Below are positions 1-7,762 of a stretch of 64,000 nt of DNA, one piece after another. Source of the DNA: Burkholderia sp. WSM2230 (lineage in GTDB: Bacteria > Pseudomonadota > Gammaproteobacteria > Burkholderiales > Burkholderiaceae); NCBI RefSeq assembly GCF_000472445.1, contig NZ_AXAJ01000003.1, forward strand, positions 310,159 through 374,158, in the 5' to 3' direction. The notes beneath the pieces are model-generated. The model was not told where the DNA came from and made no database searches. It saw nothing but the letters and a program-made list of their open reading frames with translations. How positions within the stretch are numbered: the first letter of the stretch is position 1; every line of letters begins with the position of its first letter. A program made the translations under genes and the position numbers.

Positions 1-128
1 AAGTACGCTGGACTCTCCGGATACGAGACCGCGTTGCAGTACCGTACGCGTTGCTAGGCGTCTCATAAGCCGCCGCAGGAGTCCGGGCAGCCGACCTCTA
101 CCCGCACAGCTTTAACAGGCGATCTGGC

Positions 129-180
129 TGCACGCTTCCGCTATTAACTGCATACACCTTAAGTAATAGCGGGAAGTGCA
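129..180. promoter_or_regulatory. Large inverted repeat upstream of the first phage gene
   Basis: The left arm (129-146, TGCACGCTTCCGCTATTA) mirrors the right arm (164-180, TAATAGCGGGAAGTGCA) around a 17-nt spacer. The outer TGCAC/GTGCA and inner GCTATTA/TAATAGC blocks are perfect and the middle carries a small bulge. There is no T-run, so it does not look like an intrinsic terminator. An operator or RNA hairpin in the 5' region of the gene at 360 is possible. Bases 1-359 hold no convincing gene. Confidence 0.5.
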
Positions 181-359
181 CGCAGTAAAACACCCACGCA
201 GCACACATTATCCTTTTGCGTCAAGTACATAGGCGCAATCTGGCCTACCTCGTTGCGTGCGACCGCGCGTGCAGCCAGCACGCATCCTAGCCGTGGTCAC
301 AGCGACCGCAGAGCTACCCGACCGGGCATCGCGCCCACCAACTAATAGGGATTGAAGTA

Positions 360-1277
360 ATGGAAAACAAAGAAACGCCCGTCCGCGTGGACGCTCGGGC
401 CGAACTAGACGAGACGCTGGCACGGCTGGACTCGGGCTTGATCTCGAATGCTGATGCCGCAAGCGAGGCACGCAAATGGGCGCACAACATCGAGAAAGAA
501 CGCTACGCCGCAGAGATTCGGGAGGTGATGACGGATTACCGGGCACTGGAAGAACGCCTCAAACGCATCGGCGAGAGGTACCCCGACTTCGGTGCGCCGC
601 TGGTTCTCTCCAAGCTGGCAGTACGGCCCAATCCGGGCAAAGCGTACTGGCAAGCACGTCGGAATGTGCTGATGGCTCTGTTCGAAGATCAACGCACCGG
701 CAAGCTGGAGTACGCGAAGCTGCGCACTGCGTACATGCGGGAAGCCGAGCTCAATGCTGGCTACCTTGGCACCTTGCCGGACGACATCTGGTATTCGACC
801 TTCGGCACGAAGACACAGGCCGTAGCAGACCGGCTGCTGATGCAGAACAGCATGGTCCAGATCGACGCCCACGGAAAGCCAGCCGAAAAGTTGGACACGC
901 TAGCCAAGCTGTACCGCCGCATTGTCGAGCAACGCAGCGGCAAGCCGCAGCCAAAGAACCGAGCAGCATCCTGCGGCAAAACATTCAGTGGCGAAGGCCG
1001 CGTTGAGTTCATGCCCGGCAGTCGCGTCAATTGGTTCGGCACCATCGTGAAGTGGCGGAAGGACCGAGGCACCCTGCGCTGCATGGTTTCGACCGCGAAG
1101 GGGCGCGAGAACATCAACATCCTGAAGGCGTTGGGCGACAAGCCATTCAACGTATCAGAGGCGACTGTATTGCGGTGGATTGCCAACGCAGAAGCGCAAA
1201 TCGCAGCGGCGGAATACTCCGCACTCGCCGCGCAGCGAGACGAGAACGAGCGAACGATGGGATGGCGCGAACTTTGA
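360..1277 (+). CDS. Hypothetical phage protein, 305 aa
   Basis: I do not recognise this family. The protein is charged and helix-rich, with an acidic, coiled-coil-like first third (many Glu, Arg and Lys up to about residue 90) and a more mixed middle. The last ~100 residues include a basic block with two Cys about 40 residues apart and a final helical segment. It has no signal peptide or membrane segment. The ATG at 360 has only a weak purine-rich stretch upstream. It is the first of a run of rightward genes and the next gene starts 43 nt later with a strong AAAGGAG, so it probably belongs to the same early-type phage transcript. Function unknown. Confidence 0.75.
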   Translation: MENKETPVRVDARAELDETLARLDSGLISNADAASEARKWAHNIEKERYAAEIREVMTDYRALEERLKRIGERYPDFGAPLVLSKLAVRPNPGKAYWQARRNVLMALFEDQRTGKLEYAKLRTAYMREAELNAGYLGTLPDDIWYSTFGTKTQAVADRLLMQNSMVQIDAHGKPAEKLDTLAKLYRRIVEQRSGKPQPKNRAASCGKTFSGEGRVEFMPGSRVNWFGTIVKWRKDRGTLRCMVSTAKGRENINILKALGDKPFNVSEATVLRWIANAEAQIAAAEYSALAAQRDENERTMGWREL

Positions 1278-1320
1278 CACCGTCTCCTAGATCATCGCGT
1301 GCCAACGCAAAGGAGCAACA

Positions 1321-1458
1321 ATGAGCACACAACCGAAGTACATCGCAATCTTGAACAGAGAACGCACCGCGAAGCTGTACAGACGGCGCGGCATCGTGCA
1401 GCCGCAGCGCTTGTCGGATGAGGCAATCCGGGAATTCCCAAAGCGGAGTGCAGCATGA
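1321..1458 (+). CDS. Small hypothetical phage protein, 45 aa
   Basis: The ATG at 1321 follows a near-perfect AAAGGAG (1309-1315), which is the main evidence for translation. The 45-residue product is basic (several Arg and Lys, one YRRR run) and has no membrane segment. Its TGA overlaps the ATG of the next gene in an ATGA junction (1455-1458), indicating translational coupling, as is common in phage early regions. Function unknown. Confidence 0.65.
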   Translation: MSTQPKYIAILNRERTAKLYRRRGIVQPQRLSDEAIREFPKRSAA

Positions 1459-1661
1459 GCCGCGACCATCGCCGTAAGCGCGAGCCCATCGCAATCATGC
1501 AGGCTCGTCAGCGCGCGGACCTTGACCGCGTTTGGAATGCCGCTATCCAACGCCGTCCCGGTTCATCCACCTTGCAGCGTGATCCCGAACATCTGCGTCG
1601 CATTCAAGAGGCCCGCGAGGCCGAGGCCGAACTTGATCTAGACCACCTTCTTACCCACTGA
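1455..1661 (+). CDS. Small charged phage protein, 68 aa
   Basis: It starts at the ATG inside the ATGA overlap with the preceding 45-aa gene. The sequence is very rich in Arg, Glu and Asp and is predicted mostly helical. There are no Cys pairs or membrane segments. It resembles the small accessory proteins of phage early operons, but I recognise no family. Confidence 0.6.
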   Translation: MSRDHRRKREPIAIMQARQRADLDRVWNAAIQRRPGSSTLQRDPEHLRRIQEAREAEAELDLDHLLTH

Positions 1662-1691
1662 CGCCCGCAGGGGCGTCCTACGGAGAACAGC

Positions 1692-1886
1692 ATGAAGACC
1701 ATCGCACACCCACTGGAACATAACGCCGCAGCGCGCGCCTATTACGAATCGCTCACCAAGCGCGCATCTCGCGGCGGTGTGTGCATCTGGCGCGAAGTCG
1801 TCGAGCAATGTCACGGCAGCTTACCAACGTGGGCCGCGCGCAAGCAGCGCGCCCGCGAGAAGGCGGCAATGAAGCAGCCCGCATAA
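1692..1886 (+). CDS. Small hypothetical phage protein, 64 aa
   Basis: The ATG at 1692 follows CGGAGAACAGC, a usable ribosome binding site, 30 nt after the previous gene. The protein is basic at its C-terminus, with a helical central part containing two Cys (VCIW and QCHG). It lies in the same rightward cluster. Function not recognised. Confidence 0.6.
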   Translation: MKTIAHPLEHNAAARAYYESLTKRASRGGVCIWREVVEQCHGSLPTWAARKQRAREKAAMKQPA

Positions 1887-1994
1887 TTGGCTAACTGGCC
1901 GACCCGAAAGCGCATCCGCTCGGCGCTCACCAATCATTGAATCAGAGCCTTGAAATGCGACAACTCTCACACGAAACTATAAGGAGAACAAATC

Positions 1995-2165
1995 ATAGAA
2001 GGTGGCGCATACATCGTTACACGCAAGGGAGATCGCACGGAAGCAACGCGCGCATTCGGCAGCAGACTGCCGAGTTCGGCGTTACCCGCTTCCACGCCTT
2101 CCTTCGTGATGGCACCCGTTACCTCGGTGCAGAGCATCCACGTTGCGTCAGGCGCGAGCGACTGA
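1995..2165 (+). pseudogene. Small phage gene lacking a canonical start codon (ATA in start position)
   Basis: A perfect AAGGAG (1981-1986) is followed at normal spacing not by ATG but by ATA GAA GGT GGC (1995). The frame then stays open for 56 codons to TGA (2163-2165) and begins I-E-G-G-A-Y-I-V-T-R-K, which reads like a genuine protein start. An in-frame stop at 1980-1982 rules out an upstream start. Either ATG has mutated to ATA (one base), or AUA/AUC is used as a rare start, or the frame is fortuitous. The overlapping frame at 1937-2269 is Arg/His-rich and looks like a shadow. Confidence 0.4.
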
Positions 2166-2246
2166 CAGCGAAACGTCGATGCATTGCATGGGAGCGCCAA
2201 CGCAGGCACCGCGCGAAGCACCTCAAGCGCATCGCAGAGGCAAGCT

Positions 2247-2816
2247 GTGAAACCCAAGGGCGCACGTAACGCACGCGCACGGAACCTTTGGCAAGTCGCA
2301 CCATACGCGTCGAAGCTGACGCGCGCGCACCGCGCCGCAGCGCGTGCAGATCATGTCTTTGCGCAAGCATTGCGCGAGCAGACCATCTACCCGCAGCGAA
2401 TCGACGCGCTGATCTCTGGCCGTACATGGTTCAACGGCAAGGAGTGCACAAAGTGCGGCGGTGCTCGGAGGCGCGTGTATGACGTTGCTTGCTATGACTG
2501 TAATCAGATCGGTCGCGGATTCAAAACGGATGCCAAGGGCCGGTGCGTTGCCCTGCCTCCTGCGAAGCTGTCGCGCGATGGCTGGCTGTCTCGCAACGAT
2601 GAACGCAGGCGTGAGATGGCTGGCGAATACATCGAGTACCGCAGCGGTGAATGGTCGGCGCGTCAGTATCCGACTGGACGCCTCAGTGTGCAGTGCCTTC
2701 GTCACCACATCGACAACCCGGACTTTCGCACGGTCCCCGGCTCGCGGGTCTTTCAACTTTGCGAACAGCATCACGACCTCTTGGCCTTGCTGCGGCTGGC
2801 GGGATGGTCGATCTAA
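2247..2816 (+). CDS. Endonuclease VII-like zinc-ribbon phage protein
   Basis: Residues ~58-82 hold a CxxC...CxxC zinc knuckle (CTKCGG followed by CYDCNQIG). Downstream, conserved His/Asp/Asn residues in a CLRHHID-N segment and an EQHHD segment suggest a recombination endonuclease VII/HNH-type fold, as used by phages for DNA branch resolution. The start is placed at GTG 2247 because the protein becomes sensible from VKPKG onward and GTGA overlaps the stop of a 23-codon mini-frame beginning at ATG 2179. The resulting length is 189 aa. It sits 24 nt before the virion protein gene. The catalytic assignment is inferred from motif resemblance only. Confidence 0.55.
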   Translation: MKPKGARNARARNLWQVAPYASKLTRAHRAAARADHVFAQALREQTIYPQRIDALISGRTWFNGKECTKCGGARRRVYDVACYDCNQIGRGFKTDAKGRCVALPPAKLSRDGWLSRNDERRREMAGEYIEYRSGEWSARQYPTGRLSVQCLRHHIDNPDFRTVPGSRVFQLCEQHHDLLALLRLAGWSI

Positions 2817-2840
2817 CCAGCAGACAACAGGAACTCAGAC

Positions 2841-4967
2841 ATGGGTATCAGTTTCAGCCTAGACAGTGATGGCGGCGTCGTCATTCAGCAGGGCCAAGCA
2901 TCGGGCGGAAGCTCCACCACCTTTAACGGCGGTGTGAGCGGCGGCTCGCAGTCCAGCGGCAACATCGCGCAGGGCGGTACAGACATCAACGCGTTCGCCA
3001 ACGCCGAGCGCGCGCAGGGTGTGTTCGGTTCGGGCATCAGCCTCGACAGCTTTAACAAGCTGACGCAGGGCATGATCCAGCCGTACATCGACCGTGCGAA
3101 GAAGGAGCAGTACGCCGAAGGTATGGCACAGGCGGCGCAGGGCAAGTCGCTTATCGAGATCGAGAACGACCAGCCGTGGTACACGAAGATTTACGGCCCC
3201 GATGCGACGGTGCAGGGCGCGCAGATGTTCAACGTCAACGCGGCGATGAACGATGCGCAGACCAGCTTCATGCAGGCCATGCCGCAGTTGCGTGAGAAGT
3301 CGCCAGATCAGGTGCGCGCCTACCTCGTGAACAAGATGTCTCAGGTGCAGTCAACCGGCGATCAGTTCACCGATGCGATGGTGCAGCAGAAGCTCGCGGA
3401 GCAGCTTCCGCAGATGCTCGACCATCACATGCAGCAGTACGTGCAGTACACGCAGGAGCAGAACTACCTCGGCTTCACGAACATGGGTACTAGCGCAGCG
3501 CGCGCCTTGCAGGCCACGCTGGCCGCGAGCCCGGATAACTCGGACGAGGACATCAGCAAGGCACACGCGGCGTACACGGCGAACCTCGTCAAGCCTGACA
3601 ACATGACGACGGAGAGCTATCAGCGGGCGCTCAAGGACATCACGGTGTCCAACGCCATGAACGGCAACTGGCAGGCAGTTCGGGCTATCAAGCAGATGCC
3701 TGAGTTCAACCAGCTTGACCCGCAGATTCGCGCGGAATTGGACGACAAGATTCCTCTGCTCGAAGCGCAGGCAGCAGCGAAGAACCCGGCGTACGCGCAG
3801 TCGCTCGACACTGCCGCCACGCTGGAGTTTGCCATGACCAAAGGTGGCGGTGCTTTCCCAACGACGCCAGCAGGCCATGCAGCCGCGATGCAGAAAATGG
3901 AGGACATCAACGCGCAGTACCGCACTCAATGGGGCGACGCCACCGTGCCGTTCCCGCCGTCCAAGCAGCGTGCGGTGCTTGAGCAGATGGACGCGAACAA
4001 CCAGCGGCAGTATCTCGCTGCCCTGAAAGCGCAACTGAAGCAGTTGAACTATAACCAAGCTGCGGTGATGGTGCAGACGAAGTGGGCGGCAGACCGCCCG
4101 GAAGACTTGAAAGGCATTCCGATCCCTGAGGGCGCGCAGGTGACGGCGCTGAATGCGCTGTATCAGGACGCGGTGAAGTCAGGCCCGGATAGCCCGCAGG
4201 CGCAGACCTTTTGGGTGCATGCCTCGGCTAACGCGCGTGATAAGGACATGCGCCCGCCGATGCTTCAGGGCTACATCGATTCGACTCTCGGCAGCTTCTT
4301 CGACGGCGCAGGACCGGCCACGCCACAACAGATGAACGTGGTGGACATGGCTCAGAAGCTCCGTAGCGGACCCGGTGGCGTCGATGCCGTGAAATCCTAT
4401 TTCGGAGATCACGCGGAGGCCATGCTGGCGATTCTCGACAGCGGTGCAGTGCTTTCCGACCCGCAGCAGTTCGACATGATCCGCACGCAGTGGCAGCGCG
4501 GGAGGCTCGCCATGCCCTCGGCGCAGGACAAGAACGATGCGCTCGACGACGTGACGCGGCAGGACACCGCGTGGTGGAACCCGTTCCGCAAGGGCAACCT
4601 CTCGGGATGGGACATCAGCGACGGCGCGAAGCAGAACCTCGCGCAGCAGGTGGCACCGCTCATGGCGCAGAAGATGCGCGCCTTCGGTCTATCGCAGGAC
4701 GACGCAGCGCGCGCGGCGTACACGCAGGTGCTTGGCAATGCGGACCTCGTTCCCGGCGCTATCGTGCCAGAGGACCGGGGCAAGTGGGGCAAGGGTCAGG
4801 GCTGGATGGACTACGTGGGTAAGGTGCCCGGTGCAGTGGCGAGCCAGAACTCGGCGCTGTATCAGGAGACGATGCGCTCGTACATCAACGACCTCGCCAC
4901 GGATGCAGTCAAGGCGCAGCCGAACGTGGACATGAAGAACTTCAACGCGTCCGACTACTCGGTGTAG
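2841..4967 (+). CDS. T7 gp15-like internal virion protein, cut short by an amber codon
   Basis: This is a 708-residue helical protein rich in Gln, Ala and Asp. It opens with a Gly/Ser-rich stretch (residues ~18-45), then a segment of the type EGMAQAAQG-SLIEI-DQPW-KIYGP and long helices. Composition, length class and the QAAQG/DQPW-K-GP region resemble internal virion (ejectosome) proteins of podophages such as T7 gp15 (747 aa), which form the DNA-ejection channel. AGGAAC before ATG 2841 serves as ribosome binding site. The frame stops at TAG 4965-4967 but continues open for 65 more sensible codons, so the full-length form would be 774 aa. Assignment is by remembered family resemblance. Confidence 0.6.
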   Translation: MGISFSLDSDGGVVIQQGQASGGSSTTFNGGVSGGSQSSGNIAQGGTDINAFANAERAQGVFGSGISLDSFNKLTQGMIQPYIDRAKKEQYAEGMAQAAQGKSLIEIENDQPWYTKIYGPDATVQGAQMFNVNAAMNDAQTSFMQAMPQLREKSPDQVRAYLVNKMSQVQSTGDQFTDAMVQQKLAEQLPQMLDHHMQQYVQYTQEQNYLGFTNMGTSAARALQATLAASPDNSDEDISKAHAAYTANLVKPDNMTTESYQRALKDITVSNAMNGNWQAVRAIKQMPEFNQLDPQIRAELDDKIPLLEAQAAAKNPAYAQSLDTAATLEFAMTKGGGAFPTTPAGHAAAMQKMEDINAQYRTQWGDATVPFPPSKQRAVLEQMDANNQRQYLAALKAQLKQLNYNQAAVMVQTKWAADRPEDLKGIPIPEGAQVTALNALYQDAVKSGPDSPQAQTFWVHASANARDKDMRPPMLQGYIDSTLGSFFDGAGPATPQQMNVVDMAQKLRSGPGGVDAVKSYFGDHAEAMLAILDSGAVLSDPQQFDMIRTQWQRGRLAMPSAQDKNDALDDVTRQDTAWWNPFRKGNLSGWDISDGAKQNLAQQVAPLMAQKMRAFGLSQDDAARAAYTQVLGNADLVPGAIVPEDRGKWGKGQGWMDYVGKVPGAVASQNSALYQETMRSYINDLATDAVKAQPNVDMKNFNASDYSV

Positions 4968-5165
4968 TACGGCACGTACTTAGGCGGCGGCTTGATGCAA
5001 CTGTATCTCACGAAGTCTGACGGCGCGTGGTTGCCCGTCACCATGAAGGCCGACGAGTTCGGCAAGCGCATCGCAACTGCGGTGCAATCACACAGCTACG
5101 GGGCCAATGGCTCCAAAGCTCCTCAAGGTATGCCCGAGAAGAACGCCTTCGGTTGGGGATACTAA
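4968..5165 (+). pseudogene. C-terminal remainder of the virion protein after the amber codon
   Basis: Immediately after TAG 4965-4967 the same frame continues YGTYLGGGLMQLYL, then KSDGAWLPVTM and an amphipathic FGKRIATAV helix, ending at TAA 5163-5165. A short beta-rich stretch with a final helix is also how T7 gp15 ends, as I recall its sequence. This supports a formerly continuous gene. Either a nonsense mutation has removed 65 residues, or amber readthrough or suppression yields the long form. Confidence 0.6.
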
Positions 5166-5226
5166 GCGCAGTGCGGTAGCGGCTTCACACGAGGCTGCTA
5201 CCTCAACTGCATTTAGCGCCGATGCA

Positions 5227-6264
5227 TCAATTGAGCTTGCGTGCCAGATCAGCAACGTGCAAATGGGTGTACCGCCGCAGCACGCGCACATCTTGATGTC
5301 CGGTAATGCTGGCTACCTCCATCACCGTCAGGCCCTTCTCGAATAGCCGCGAGGTCGCCTCATGGCGAAGATCGTGGAAGCGGAAGTCGGTGATGGCGGC
5401 TCGCTCGACCGCACGCCTGAAGGCCAGTTTCAATGCGTTCGGCGTCAGACCGGGAAAGACGCTGCCTTTTGGCTCAGCGCCAGTTATTGAGGTCGGACGA
5501 AGTGCTGAAAGCGCCGCTATTGCTGTTTGGGACAACGGGACAGCGCGACCTTTGCCGGTCTTCGTGCGCGTGAGCTGAATCGACCGTTTCAACAGGTGTA
5601 CTCGTTCCCATTCAAGCCCGACGATTTCGCTGCGACGCATTGCGGTCTCCAGCGCAAGAACGATGATCGGGCACACGTACGGGTTCTTGGTGGTCGCACA
5701 TGCACGCATTAACGCCGCTTCTTCGATGGGCAACAGGCGGCGTTCACGCGACTGCCCCTGTGGTGGCCGTCGAACGCGCTGGAACGGATTTACCTCGAAG
5801 TTCGCTTCCCACTCACGCCGAGCTATTTCCAGCACATGCCCGAGCAGGTTCATGTCCCGGTTGACCGTTGCACCGGTAACTTGCTTCATCCGTTCGTCGC
5901 GCCATTCAGCGACGCGGGCGGCAGTCAAGCCTTCGAGAGGACATGCCGCAAGAGACTGTTTAAGAAGGCCGCGCAGGCGGATAGCTTCTTCGCCTGCGGC
6001 GACCTTTTGTGGACTCACTTCCTCAAGGTAGCGGCGCATCAAATCACCAAACACGCGGAATTGGGCCGCAGACTGGGACGCTATGCGGTTTCGCTCTTCC
6101 AGTGTGCGTGCGGCAGCGACCCGGGCTGCGATGACTGCTTCTTGCTCCGCTATCCACGCTTCGGCTTCTTCGCGTTTCGGGAATGTGCGCGAGAGAACAG
6201 GAAATCCCTTGCGTCGAATCTTGGCTGTGTATCTACCGTTACAACGCTTCTGAATGGTTCCCAT
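5227..6264 (-). CDS. Tyrosine recombinase (phage integrase), 345 aa
   Basis: A site-specific recombinase of the phage integrase family. The N-terminal arm-binding part (GTIQKR, YTAKIRRKGF) is followed by a SAM-like core and the catalytic domain: Arg in ETAMRRSEI, HDLRHE, the ITGHQD His, and the final RRYTHL nucleophile Tyr. The start is ATG 6264 because TTGGAGG lies just upstream; the open frame extends to 6630 but the extra residues look non-coding. It closely resembles the second integrase at 6779-7729, including the C-terminus (DLARKLN versus DLAKKLD). It reads towards the virion gene and its 3' end lies 61 nt from the virion remainder. Confidence 0.9.
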   Translation of the reverse strand: MGTIQKRCNGRYTAKIRRKGFPVLSRTFPKREEAEAWIAEQEAVIAARVAAARTLEERNRIASQSAAQFRVFGDLMRRYLEEVSPQKVAAGEEAIRLRGLLKQSLAACPLEGLTAARVAEWRDERMKQVTGATVNRDMNLLGHVLEIARREWEANFEVNPFQRVRRPPQGQSRERRLLPIEEAALMRACATTKNPYVCPIIVLALETAMRRSEIVGLEWERVHLLKRSIQLTRTKTGKGRAVPLSQTAIAALSALRPTSITGAEPKGSVFPGLTPNALKLAFRRAVERAAITDFRFHDLRHEATSRLFEKGLTVMEVASITGHQDVRVLRRYTHLHVADLARKLN

Positions 6265-6398
6265 ACCTGCCTCCAATTTAAAGGGTAAGCGCAGGTGTAG
6301 GCGGTCCGTGCCCCGACGACTCAGCGGAGACAGTTTGGCACGAGTCGGGGTACCACAGCGTAGAATACCCGCATCGCGCACCTTATAGCAGGCACGAC

Positions 6399-6590
6399 AT
6401 GGACATTCTCCAAGTAAGAGCGGATCTGGTTCAACTTCGAGCCGAGAGAATGCGGGTATTGGCAGATGTTCAGAGAACCAACAGGCAGCAGCGATGGCTG
6501 ATTCCGTTAGTGACAGCATCCGCATGGCTGGCTCTTGGCACTGGGCTTGCCGCAGTCGTTGTGCAGTTTGCCAAGCTGTTCGTGCACTGA
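6399..6590 (+). CDS. Small single-span membrane protein, 63 aa (island cargo)
   Basis: A helical, charged N-terminal half (many Arg/Gln, coiled-coil-like to about residue 32) is followed by one clear membrane segment (about residues 34-57, IPLVTASAWLALGTG...) and a short tail. The arrangement resembles small phage-encoded inner-membrane proteins, but no family is recognised. ATG 6399 lacks a strong Shine-Dalgarno. It is divergent from integrase 1 (134 nt between starts) and lies between the two integrases with one other tiny gene. It could act in exclusion, lysis or toxicity; none of these is shown by the sequence. Confidence 0.55.
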   Translation: MDILQVRADLVQLRAERMRVLADVQRTNRQQRWLIPLVTASAWLALGTGLAAVVVQFAKLFVH

Positions 6591-6659
6591 AAGATTGACG
6601 TGATCGGACCGGAGCAGCCCTGCTGTACACTGAACGCGTCGGTATCTAACGGGGGCATC

Positions 6660-6770
6660 ATGGGCTTTCCGCAAGAATTGCCAGAGGATCAGGAACCGCC
6701 ATGCCGTGGCTGTGTCCCGCCCGGTGGATTACCGGATGACGAAACGGACGCCGACGACACGGACGGCTGA
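6660..6770 (+). CDS. Tiny acidic protein with a CxxC motif, 36 aa
   Basis: GGGGGC precedes ATG 6660. The product is Pro/Asp/Glu-rich with a PCRGCVPPGG motif (CxxC) and an extremely acidic tail (Asp run at the end). It follows the 63-aa membrane protein by 69 nt on the same strand and ends 8 nt before the convergent 3' end of integrase 2. The coding call rests on the ribosome binding site and orderly composition. Function unknown. Confidence 0.4.
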   Translation: MGFPQELPEDQEPPCRGCVPPGGLPDDETDADDTDG

Positions 6771-6778
6771 CTTCCTCC

Positions 6779-7729
6779 TCAGTCGAGCTTCTTGGCGAGG
6801 TCTTCTGCGCGCAGATGCGTGTAGCGCTGTAGATGCTTCAGATTCTTGTGCCCGGTGATCGTCGCAACTTCCATCACGTTCAATCCCTTTTCGAATAGTC
6901 GGCTCGCAGCCTCATGGCGCAAGTCATGAAAGTGCAGGTTTCCTAGCCCGCACTGCTCCCGCACGCGGCTGAACGCATACTTCATGGCGGATTGCGTGAG
7001 TTTGAAGACTCGGCCCTTCTGCGGCGGGGAGCACCACGCCAGGGCTTCCACGGCGCGTTTCGAAAGCGGCACTTTTCGAGCCGTCCCGTTCTTTGTCATT
7101 GGAAGCAGCGCGGTGCGAGCTTCCAAGTCGATGTTCTCCCATCGCAGCTTCGCTATCTCGCCCTGACGCATGGCCGTCTCGATGGCGAGGATAATGGCCG
7201 GAGCTATCTCCCGGTTGAAGTCGATTGCCTTCTCGATCAATCGCTCGTCGTCACCCGCTAGCAGCCGCACCTCTCGCGGCAAGGGCAGCTTAGGTCTACG
7301 CAGTCCGCGTACGGGGTTCGCAGACAGTCCCATGTCCCATTCATCAATAGCCACCTTGCATACCGAGGAGATTGCATCGAGTTCGCGGCCAACGGTGCTT
7401 CCGAGGACTTCCGTCAGTCGCCGGTCGCGCCATTCCGCAAGATGCGGCTTGCCGAACGCGGCCACCGGCACGGCGCACAGAGCCTTCTCCTTCCTGAGCA
7501 TCCGTTGCAGAACCCGCCGCTCCCATTCTCCCGATCTACGTTGCGGAGCCACCTGTGCGACGTATTTCCTGAAGAGATCACCGACCGTCGGCCCGGTGTC
7601 GGCCTTCTCATGTTCCGCCGCCCATCGGATCGCTTCTTTCTCGGTCGAGAATGTCGCGGACAGTTGCGGTTGGCCCTTGCGACGAATCTTTACCTGCCAT
7701 TTTGTCCCACGCACGCTGATTGAGGCCAT
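6779..7729 (-). CDS. Tyrosine recombinase (phage integrase), 316 aa, next to the attachment site
   Basis: An integrase with catalytic Arg (ETAMRQGEI), HDLRHE box, ITGHKN and C-terminal QRYTHL Tyr. The N-terminus (MASISVRG-KWQVKIRRKG) is a typical arm-type DNA-binding domain. ATG 7729 is chosen over upstream in-frame codons because GGAGAACACGA precedes it and upstream residues overlap the antisense of the host ABC-F fragment. Its 5' end lies about 35 nt from the remnant of the ABC-F gene, the usual placement of an integrase beside its own att site. It is presumably the enzyme that chose this locus. Confidence 0.9.
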   Translation of the reverse strand: MASISVRGTKWQVKIRRKGQPQLSATFSTEKEAIRWAAEHEKADTGPTVGDLFRKYVAQVAPQRRSGEWERRVLQRMLRKEKALCAVPVAAFGKPHLAEWRDRRLTEVLGSTVGRELDAISSVCKVAIDEWDMGLSANPVRGLRRPKLPLPREVRLLAGDDERLIEKAIDFNREIAPAIILAIETAMRQGEIAKLRWENIDLEARTALLPMTKNGTARKVPLSKRAVEALAWCSPPQKGRVFKLTQSAMKYAFSRVREQCGLGNLHFHDLRHEAASRLFEKGLNVMEVATITGHKNLKHLQRYTHLRAEDLAKKLD

Positions 7730-7762
7730 TCGTGTTCTCCAAGTGATTGATTTTGAACATGA

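Larger units (their letters stand above)
1..7762. mobile_element. Right part of an integrated, decayed podophage-like element
   Basis: All genes from 360 to 5165 read rightward and look phage-derived: small tightly packed genes with ATGA/GTGA overlaps, an endonuclease VII-like zinc protein and a gp15-like internal virion protein. Two leftward tyrosine integrases follow, and the block ends inside the 3' end of a host ABC-F gene. No head, portal, terminase or tail genes lie in the window, although a virion protein sits directly behind early-type genes. Either a large deletion has occurred or those genes lie left of base 1. Base composition looks less GC-extreme than the chromosome to the right. 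The left boundary is outside the window. Confidence 0.8.

Noticed and set aside
1937..2269. 110-codon frame in the phage cluster
   Set aside because: Arg/His-rich shadow of the overlapping frames; start not supported by the AAGGAG at 1981.
6265..6630. N-terminal extension of integrase 1
   Set aside because: The extra 122 residues have no integrase character and overlap the divergent cargo gene; a GGAGG sits before ATG 6264.
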